Part shown: positions 1 through 4,106 of the stretch, piece by piece
Position numbering within the stretch: the first letter of the stretch is position 1
How the letters are laid out: each line of letters begins with the position of its first letter
Assembly (NCBI GenBank): GCA_051819745.1
Contig: JBNJGO010000033.1
Span: 1-8,844, forward strand
DNA from: SKGA01 sp051819745
Lineage (GTDB): Archaea; Nanobdellota; Nanobdellia; Woesearchaeales; SKGA01
Reading direction: 5' to 3'
DNA: 8,844 bases
The notes under the pieces: generated by a model
What the model was told of the DNA's origin: nothing
The model's input: only the letters and a program-made list of their open reading frames with translations
Databases searched by the model: none
Translations under genes and position numbers: made by a program

Positions 1-131
1 AAAAAGGTCGAGGCAGTCCCGAACAAAGTGAGGATATTGTTGAGACTAAAAAGGTCGAGGCAGTCCCGAACAAAGTGAGGATATTGTTGAGACTAAAAAG
101 GTCGAGGCAGTCCCGAACAAAGTGAGGATAT
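1..131. repeat. 47-bp tandem direct repeat array, right end
   Basis: Two complete 47-bp units (1-47 and 48-94) and a third that matches for 37 bp (95-131) before diverging. The array runs off the left edge, so total copy number is unknown. Copies are identical with no unique spacers. Because 47 is not a multiple of 3 and the unit contains TGA, every plus frame meets a stop by the third copy; the minus strand has a TAG in each unit. Each unit can form an imperfect stem between AGTCCCGAAC (unit positions 15-24) and GTTGAGACT (39-47). The unit is about 45% GC, richer than the surrounding DNA. Function unknown; it could also be the repetitive 3' end of a transcript or gene lying to the left. Confidence 0.9.
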
Positions 132-225
132 CGGTCGGTGCATTTTTTTTTATAATTTAGGTGTTTTTGGGTATAATTGGGCTTCATCTTTAAGTGTTGC
201 TGAAAATTATTTCCGCGACCGTTGA

Positions 226-235
226 TTTTATAAAT
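226..235 (+). promoter_or_regulatory. TATA box of the tRNA-Ile gene
   Basis: TTTTATAAAT is centred about 34 nt before the mature tRNA 5' end. With the usual archaeal spacing of about 26 nt this predicts a start near 257 and a leader of about 8 nt for end processing. The rest of 132-264 is AT-rich and shows no gene. Confidence 0.6.
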
Positions 236-303
236 CCCTTTATGTCTCTTTTGTATTCTATTGTGAGCTTGTAGCTTAGTCTGGTATGAGCGCTGGTCTT
301 ATA

Positions 304-340
304 TGACCGTACATCGCTTGAGATGTATTTGCTCGAAGAG
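304..340 (+). other. tRNA-Ile intron 1, canonical 37/38 site (37 nt)
   Basis: The splice site fits a relaxed bulge-helix-bulge. Exon CTTA (298-301) faces GAAG (335-338) with three pairs and one A-G mismatch. The bulges are TA^T (302-304) and AG^A (339-341). The intron core folds as a hairpin, TACATC (310-315)/GATGTA (322-327). Removal gives a 7-nt anticodon loop. The central helix is not perfect, so the exact cut sites are inferred. Confidence 0.7.
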
Positions 341-362
341 AGCCAGTGGTCCCGGGTTCAAA

Positions 363-407
363 ATCAGTGGATTGGTAGTGTCTTGCACGCTGATTACTGG
401 ATGAATG
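363..407 (+). other. tRNA-Ile intron 2, T-loop 59/60 site (45 nt)
   Basis: The T-arm shows a textbook bulge-helix-bulge. Exon TTCA (357-360) pairs with intron TGAA (402-405). The 3-nt bulges are AA^A (361-363) and TG^T (406-408), directly followed by the CCCGG T-stem strand. Splicing restores T loop TTCAAAT. Inside the intron, AATCAG can pair with CTGATT, or TC-AGT with ACT-GA across a bulged G. The intron is identical to the one in tRNA-Glu at 815-859. Non-canonical introns at this site are known mainly from Thermoproteales. Confidence 0.85.
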
Positions 408-422
408 TCCCGGCAAGCTCAC

Positions 423-441
423 TTTTTTTCTCTTTTTTTTT
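423..441 (+). terminator. T-rich terminator after tRNA-Ile
   Basis: Seven Ts, CTC-type interruption, then nine Ts directly follow the tRNA 3' end. Runs of Ts are sufficient for termination by archaeal RNA polymerase. Confidence 0.65.
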
Positions 442-452
442 ATAGTGTATTC

Positions 453-512
453 GAGCATGTTGCGGAGAATGCGCTTACTGATGCCTACCAGTAGGTTGGC
501 CTGGCAAGCTCA
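453..512 (+). other. tRNA-like remnant: duplicated tRNA-Ile 3' end
   Basis: 503-531 is an exact 29-nt copy of 412-440, covering the acceptor 3' strand CAAGCTC, the discriminator A and the T-rich terminator. Just upstream, CCTGG (500-504) replaces CCCGG and could still pair with the tRNA-Ile T-stem strand through one G-T wobble. GAGCATG (453-459) can pair with CAAGCTC (505-511) at six of seven positions, and CCAG (488-491) with CTGG (501-504), so the 60 nt could fold as a tRNA-like minihelix. There is no TTCAA-type T loop and no recognisable anticodon arm. Best read as a decayed partial tRNA duplication; a small structured RNA is possible. Confidence 0.5.
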
Positions 513-513
513 C

Positions 514-531
514 TTTTTTTCTCTTTTTTTT
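514..531 (+). terminator. duplicated T-rich terminator
   Basis: Copy of the terminator behind tRNA-Ile: seven Ts, CTC, eight Ts. It would stop any readthrough from the tRNA-Ile promoter. Confidence 0.5.
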
Positions 532-726
532 CTCCCTATAATTTTTTCTCTCGTGTGTTTTGAGATTGTGTTCACAACCAATAGTTTTTTAAATAGGAGT
601 TGGTTCTTCATCGAGAGTTAGCATTGGTTGATTCCCTGCGAGACTGCTTTTCTAGGTTTCCTGCAACTGGTTGTTAACGGGCTTAAGACGACAAAAAATC
701 AACATATACATTAAAAGGCATATTCT
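532..726. other. intergenic stretch, no gene recognised
   Basis: No credible ORF and no tRNA fold was found. A TATA-like element TTTTTTAAATA at 585-595 could drive a short RNA starting near 617, and 617-690 is less AT-rich than its surroundings with several short complementary segments. No convincing C/D box pair or H/ACA architecture was seen, so no RNA gene is called. Confidence 0.35.
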
Positions 727-745
727 GATGAGTATATACTTCATC
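711..745 (+). promoter_or_regulatory. putative tRNA-Glu promoter with imperfect palindrome
   Basis: TTAAAA (711-716) lies about 40 nt before the mature tRNA-Glu and would give a leader of about 14 nt. Between it and the tRNA sits an imperfect palindrome, GATGAGTATATACTTCATC (727-745), whose GTATATAC core is itself TATA-like but only about 19 nt from the tRNA, which is rather close. Which element is used cannot be decided by eye. Confidence 0.35.
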
Positions 746-753
746 TTTATTGT

Positions 754-873
754 GCTCCGGTGGTGTAGTCCGGCCAATCATTTCGGCTTTTCGAGCCGAG
801 GACCCGGGTTCAAAATCAGTGGATTGGTAGTGTCTTGCACGCTGATTACTGGATGAATGTCCCGGCCGGAGCA
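754..873 (+). tRNA. tRNA-Glu (anticodon UUC) with T-loop intron
   Basis: Acceptor GCTCCGG (754-760) pairs with CCGGAGC (866-872), with discriminator A873 and no encoded CCA. Anticodon stem is TCGGC (783-787)/GCCGA (795-799) and the loop TTTTCGA places TTC at 790-792, so it decodes Glu GAA/GAG. T stem is CCGGG (804-808)/CCCGG (861-865). Removing 815-859 gives a 75-nt tRNA closely resembling the archaeal tRNA-Glu consensus. There is no anticodon-loop intron. Bases 803-866 are identical to 351-414 of tRNA-Ile (64 nt), spanning the T arm and intron. Confidence 0.95.
815..859 (+). other. tRNA-Glu T-loop intron (45 nt), same as tRNA-Ile intron 2
   Basis: Same bulge-helix-bulge as in tRNA-Ile. Exon TTCA (809-812) pairs with TGAA (854-857). 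The bulges are AA^A (813-815) and TG^T (858-860). Splicing restores TTCAAAT. The sequence is identical to 363-407 at all 45 positions. Confidence 0.88.
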
Positions 874-874
874 C

Positions 875-917
875 TTTTTTTATCTTAAGAGTTTAGAGTT
901 ATGCTGAACTCTTTTAT
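875..917 (+). terminator. tRNA-Glu terminator region
   Basis: Seven Ts (875-881) follow the tRNA. A hairpin AAGAGTT (887-893)/AACTCTT (907-913) comes next and ends in a T-rich tail. The same 3' arm could instead pair with GAGTT at 896-900. The tail overlaps the TATA box of the following ribosomal operon. Confidence 0.55.
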
Positions 918-921
918 ATAA
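912..921 (+). promoter_or_regulatory. TATA box of the eL41-eS1 operon
   Basis: TTTTATATAA predicts transcription from about 943. This leaves a leader of about 24 nt with a Shine-Dalgarno GAGGT at 956-960, six nt before the eL41 ATG. Confidence 0.5.
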
Positions 922-966
922 CATAAAATGGTATGGGAATAAAATATACATTAATGAGGTTTTAAC

Positions 967-1068
967 ATGAAACGATCAAGCAGACGATGGAAGAAAAAAG
1001 GTCAGATGCGTTGGAAATGGCAACGTAAGCGAATGAGAAAAGACAAGAAAAAGAAAAAAGCGAGGTAG
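967..1068 (+). CDS. rpl41e: large-subunit ribosomal protein eL41 (L41e)
   Basis: A 33-residue, extremely basic protein with the eL41 core GQMRWKWQRKRMRKDKKKKK. eL41 is the smallest ribosomal protein, a single helix at the subunit interface. The first ATG gives an N-terminus (MKRSSRRWKKKGQ) that parallels the longer Thermococcales eL41, and GAGGT lies six nt upstream, so this start is preferred over the internal ATG at 1006, which would give 20 residues. It is short enough for automated callers to miss. It is followed after 10 nt by the eS1 gene, whose ribosome-binding site overlaps the eL41 stop, so the two are co-transcribed and probably translationally coupled. Confidence 0.92.
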   Translation: MKRSSRRWKKKGQMRWKWQRKRMRKDKKKKKAR

Positions 1069-1078
1069 GTGAATAGAA

Positions 1079-1993
1079 ATGGCAAAACAAAAAACAACTT
1101 CAGTATCTTCAAAAGTTAAAAAGAAATGGTTTGCATTATATGCTCCTGAATCCTTTAATAAAGTTTCACTTGGTGAGACCTTATTAACAGATAGTTCTCT
1201 ATTAAACGAAAAATACATTACTGCTAACATGTCCACCATCACTGGAAACATGAGAAAAAACAGTATTAATATGCAGTTTAAAGTAACTCGTGTCGAAGAA
1301 GGAAAGGGATATACGAGAACTGTTGGTTACTCGATGATTAATTCTGCTGTCAAACGATTAGTACGACGTGGAAAAGATAAGGTTTCCGATTCATTCCTTG
1401 TTAAAACAAAAGATAAGGATGTTATTCGAGTAAAACCGTTAATTATTACTAGTTCGTGCACTACAAAATCACTTCAATCGGCAGTCCGTCTTGAAGCGAG
1501 AAGACTGGTTAAAGAACATGCTTTTAGCGTTGGAACTGAGGCTTTTTTCTCAGATATTTTCAGTGGAAAACTCCAAAAGAAACTGAAAGAACAATGCAGT
1601 AAATTCTATCGATTAAAAGCTGTTGAGATTCGTATTGCAAAACTTGATGAACAATCAAAAGTGGTTGTTACTGATAAGAAAGTCGAATCAAATCCTGTAA
1701 AACGACGAAAAAAGGATGTTGAAGGAAAACGTCATATTCCAGAATCTGAAAAACAAGAACTTGAAGCTAAAAAGAAAGAATCACAAGAACTTGATATGTC
1801 TTCAGATGTTGATAGTGAAGATTTTGGAGAAGAACCTGCAACAGAAGAATCTGAAGATGCTGATGATTCTTCAAAAAAATCCTCTTTGGAAGAACAAGAC
1901 GAAGAAGAAAATTCGGTTGATTCAGAGGAAGAAACCAAATCAGATGGTGCTACTTCTGACAACGAATCAAGTGAAGAAACGAAAAAAGATTAA
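1079..1993 (+). CDS. rps3ae: small-subunit ribosomal protein eS1 (S3Ae), acidic C-terminal tail
   Basis: 304 residues. Residues about 12-195 match the archaeal/eukaryotic eS1 core (KKKWFALYAPESFN near the start, GKLQKKLKEQCSKFYRLKAV at 163-182), which sits on the 30S platform near the mRNA exit. Archaeal eS1 is usually about 200 residues; here another roughly 110 follow. They begin with a basic patch (KRRKKDVEGKR, about 208-218) and continue as a low-complexity Glu/Asp/Ser tail ending TKKD. The tail is in frame, with no stop or change in base use, and looks disordered. The ATG at 1079 has GGTGA about seven nt upstream, overlapping the eL41 stop. Identity of the core is secure; the role of the tail is unknown. 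Confidence 0.95.
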   Translation: MAKQKTTSVSSKVKKKWFALYAPESFNKVSLGETLLTDSSLLNEKYITANMSTITGNMRKNSINMQFKVTRVEEGKGYTRTVGYSMINSAVKRLVRRGKDKVSDSFLVKTKDKDVIRVKPLIITSSCTTKSLQSAVRLEARRLVKEHAFSVGTEAFFSDIFSGKLQKKLKEQCSKFYRLKAVEIRIAKLDEQSKVVVTDKKVESNPVKRRKKDVEGKRHIPESEKQELEAKKKESQELDMSSDVDSEDFGEEPATEESEDADDSSKKSSLEEQDEEENSVDSEEETKSDGATSDNESSEETKKD

Positions 1994-2010
1994 TATTGTT
2001 CTTCATTGCA

Positions 2011-2036
2011 TTTTTTTTATTTTTTTTGTTATTTTT
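2011..2036 (+). terminator. T-rich terminator after eS1
   Basis: Three runs of eight, seven and five Ts beginning 18 nt after the eS1 stop. They likely end the ribosomal operon. Confidence 0.6.
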
Positions 2037-2065
2037 CGCTTTTAACGTACAAAGTTTTTAATATA

Positions 2066-2359
2066 ATGCCCTCTTCTCACAGTATAATGGTACATTATGA
2101 TCTTGAAACTGAAAAAGTAATAGAATATATAAATAAAAAGAATCCTAGAAAAGTATGTATACAATTACCTGATGGTCTTAAACCACAAGCAAAAAATATT
2201 GTGGATCAGATAACATCAAAGACCTCTGCAGAAGTTATTATTTGGGCGGGATCTAATTTCGGCTCTTGCGATCTTGCACTTTCTGCAAAACAACTTAATA
2301 TTGATCTTCTCATACACTATGGTCACACCAAATGGGTTTTTAATGAAACAAACGAATAA
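2066..2359 (+). CDS. truncated Dph1/Dph2 diphthamide synthesis protein, N-terminal fragment (probable pseudogene)
   Basis: 97 residues matching only the first domain of archaeal Dph2, the radical-SAM-like [4Fe-4S] enzyme that transfers a 3-amino-3-carboxypropyl group to the target His of elongation factor 2. Recognisable segments are KVCIQLPDGLKPQAK (30-44), GSNFGSCDLAL (62-72), which carries the first cluster cysteine (C68), and LLIHYGHTKW. Family members are about 330-350 residues with two further cluster cysteines, both absent here. The match ends at HYGHTKW, followed by seven unrelated residues and TAA. Only 41 nt separate it from the next gene and no frame holds the missing part, so this is a deletion, not a frameshift. 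Two starts are possible: 2066 (TATA-like TTTTAA near 2043) or 2087, giving MVHYDLE, with TTTTTAATATA about 27 nt upstream. Either would be near leaderless. Confidence 0.75.
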   Translation: MPSSHSIMVHYDLETEKVIEYINKKNPRKVCIQLPDGLKPQAKNIVDQITSKTSAEVIIWAGSNFGSCDLALSAKQLNIDLLIHYGHTKWVFNETNE

Positions 2360-2368
2360 ACACGACAA

Positions 2369-2382
2369 CTATATTTTTTAAC
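2369..2382 (+). promoter_or_regulatory. TATA box of the DHH phosphoesterase gene
   Basis: CTATATTTTTTAAC is centred about 25 nt before the ATG at 2401, which suggests a leaderless transcript. A weak GTGAT at 2393-2397 is only 3 nt from the ATG. Confidence 0.5.
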
Positions 2383-2400
2383 AATTGAACAAGTGATATT

Positions 2401-3975
2401 ATGACACAACAAACAATTCCAATCTCAACATTTCAAGAATTATATGATGTTCCTGATAATACTGGTAAGACATACACTATTACAGCAAAAATAGAACGAT
2501 TATTTCGAAGAAATGATGGTCTTAATTTATTTACTGTCTTTGACGGTCAGTCGCGCTTTAAACTAGTCAAATTTATTCCAAAAACAGTTGCATTTCCCCA
2601 AATAACAGATGGTTCTTATGCTCGTATAACATTCACAACAAAATATTATGAAGGACACCTTGAAGGTGTTGTTCAAGACATGCAATTACTTTCCTCTGAA
2701 GAAAAAAACTCTTTTATGAAAAAAATGGATGATTTTGCAATGCAAAAATACCAACCTGAATCTATAACGTTTGAATTTCAAAACACTCCTCTTGGAAAAC
2801 TACGTCCGAGAATGGAACGAACAATATTTCATATTCGAAAAGCTATTTTTGAAAAAAGACCTATTTTGCTCACTCACCATGCTGACTGTGATGGATACAG
2901 TGCAGGATATATCTTTGAAGATGCAATCACAAAACTCATAAAAAAAGTTCATCCGAACGATAAATACGCCTTGAATCTAATTAACAGAATTCCTTCTAGA
3001 ACACCTTATTACGATCTTTCTGACGCGACAAAAGATATTGCTTTTTTCAAAACATCACAATCGAGAAATTCATCTCCCAATCCTCTCATCCTTATTGTTG
3101 ATAACGGAAGTACGGCTCAAGATATTCTTTCTATAAAAAAAGTAAAATTATTTGGGGCAGATGTTATTACAATAGATCATCATGATCCAGGACGATTGGA
3201 TGAGCAAGGAAAAAGCGTGATTTGTAAAGAAGTTCTCGAACATGTAAATCCTCATCTTGAATCATTATCAAAAGAGTACAGTGCATCGCTTCTTGCTTAC
3301 GCGATGGCACCCTTTATATCTTCAGAAAAAGCAAATGCTTTTCCTGCAGTTGTTGGTGCATTAGCTGATCGATCAGATGTTGTTGAACTGCACTCTCTGA
3401 TTGAAAAAACTGGCGAATCAAGAGAATATCTGAAATCCGTGGCGAAATATGTTGATTTTGAAATATTTCTTACACGAACAAATGTTTCAGAATCTGCATT
3501 AAAAGAATTGTTGTTTGGACCTAAACAACAACGTGATGCTTTACTTTCTTTATACGATGAAGAATTTGCACAACAACAACAAGAAGTTATTTCATCTGTT
3601 AAAAATTTTTCAACAAAAGAAGTGTGGGGTGATTATGGTGTTGTTTTGCTTAATGGGGAAAAAACTTCGTTTCGAGGAGATTATTATTCCATTGGTAAAC
3701 TCGCTGGAATCGCCCACGATAACGTTCATGACAAAGATTTAAAAAATGCAATGACAATAATTTTTTCTGATTCGATTATTGTATTTCGAGTAAAACAAAC
3801 AAAAGATCTTTTTGATGTTAACGCAGTTATTTCTTATCTTAAAGAACAATTTCCTCATGCACGAATCAGTGGTGGAGGTCATTCTGTTGCTGGAAGTGTA
3901 AAATTCTTACCTGTTGTATTTGATGATTTGATGGTAACATTGAAAGATTATGTTTCTTCTCTTAATAATAAATGA
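2401..3975 (+). CDS. OB-fold and DHH/DHHA1 phosphoesterase, archaeal RecJ-like exonuclease
   Basis: 524 residues. Residues about 25-98 look like an OB-fold nucleic-acid-binding domain. The DHH catalytic domain follows, with motif I HADCDG (160-165), motif II IVDNGS (D234), motif III IDHHDPG (D259-H260-H261) and motif IV ALADRSD (D323). A C-terminal DHHA1 domain carries the GGGH motif (491-494). All metal-binding residues of the family are present, so it should be an active Mn-dependent nuclease or phosphodiesterase. The layout is closest to the archaeal RecJ-like group (COG1107-like), acting on single-stranded DNA or RNA ends in repair, replication or RNA turnover. Those proteins often carry an N-terminal DnaJ-type zinc finger, which is missing here. 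The substrate cannot be told from sequence. It is followed by a T-rich terminator. Confidence 0.85.
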   Translation: MTQQTIPISTFQELYDVPDNTGKTYTITAKIERLFRRNDGLNLFTVFDGQSRFKLVKFIPKTVAFPQITDGSYARITFTTKYYEGHLEGVVQDMQLLSSEEKNSFMKKMDDFAMQKYQPESITFEFQNTPLGKLRPRMERTIFHIRKAIFEKRPILLTHHADCDGYSAGYIFEDAITKLIKKVHPNDKYALNLINRIPSRTPYYDLSDATKDIAFFKTSQSRNSSPNPLILIVDNGSTAQDILSIKKVKLFGADVITIDHHDPGRLDEQGKSVICKEVLEHVNPHLESLSKEYSASLLAYAMAPFISSEKANAFPAVVGALADRSDVVELHSLIEKTGESREYLKSVAKYVDFEIFLTRTNVSESALKELLFGPKQQRDALLSLYDEEFAQQQQEVISSVKNFSTKEVWGDYGVVLLNGEKTSFRGDYYSIGKLAGIAHDNVHDKDLKNAMTIIFSDSIIVFRVKQTKDLFDVNAVISYLKEQFPHARISGGGHSVAGSVKFLPVVFDDLMVTLKDYVSSLNNK

Positions 3976-3996
3976 TTTTTATTTTTTTTATTTTTG
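3976..3996 (+). terminator. T-rich terminator after the DHH gene
   Basis: Uninterrupted T-runs broken only by single As start immediately after the TGA stop. Confidence 0.6.
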
Positions 3997-4034
3997 TTCC
4001 TTTTATTGTGTTTATGATGTAAAAAAATAAAAAC

Positions 4035-4043
4035 ATTTAAATA
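4035..4043 (+). promoter_or_regulatory. TATA box of the H1-like gene
   Basis: ATTTAAATA predicts a start near 4066 and a leader of about 40 nt that includes the strong Shine-Dalgarno GAGGTG (4096-4101), five nt before the ATG. The nearer CTATAATTTAAA (4073-4084) would start transcription downstream of that ribosome-binding site and is therefore less likely. Confidence 0.45.
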
Positions 4044-4106
4044 ACAGTTCTCTCAGAAATATACATTGTGACCTATAATTTAAAGGTTAACATGTGAGGT
4101 GTATGC

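Larger units (their letters stand above)
265..421 (+). tRNA. tRNA-Ile (anticodon UAU), two introns
   Basis: Acceptor GAGCTTG (265-271) pairs with CAAGCTC (414-420), with discriminator A421 and no encoded CCA. D stem is GCTT (274-277)/GAGC (288-291). Anticodon stem is CTGGT (293-297)/GCCAG (342-346). Variable loop is TGGTC. T stem is CCGGG (352-356)/CCCGG (409-413). Removing introns 304-340 and 363-407 leaves a standard 75-nt tRNA with anticodon loop CTTATAA and T loop TTCAAAT. The anticodon is TAT (300-302), which would read AUA as Ile. This rests on placing the first intron at the canonical 37/38 site. Most archaea use a modified CAU tRNA for AUA; UAU is known from a few lineages such as Nanoarchaeum. 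The leader GT (263-264) extends the acceptor pairing to A421-C422. Confidence 0.8.

Noticed and set aside
1..131. CRISPR array
   Set aside because: The 47-bp units repeat end to end with identical content; there are no variable spacers and no cas genes in the window.
453..512. A third functional tRNA or a split-tRNA half
   Set aside because: No TTCAA-type T loop, no anticodon arm and no bulge-helix-bulge partner; kept only as a tRNA-like remnant.
276..874. Short ORFs of about 60 codons on both strands over the tRNA region
   Set aside because: They lie across the tRNA genes and their shared intron, which explains their similar peptides; no ribosome-binding sites or coding character.
976..1251. 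Minus-strand ORF opposite eL41 and eS1
   Set aside because: Antisense shadow of two well-supported ribosomal protein genes.
1716..2045. ORF in a second plus frame over the eS1 tail, and a minus-strand ORF at 1732-1962
   Set aside because: Both are shadows of the low-complexity acidic tail; the eS1 frame has the homology and continues unbroken.
2340..2400. Frameshift restoring the rest of Dph2
   Set aside because: No frame in the 41 nt before the next gene encodes Dph2-like sequence, and the next gene is an unrelated DHH protein.
3181..3200. Assignment of the DHH protein as a cyclic-di-AMP phosphodiesterase (GdpP type)
   Set aside because: No PAS or GGDEF-like domains or membrane segments; an N-terminal OB fold fits the RecJ-like group better.
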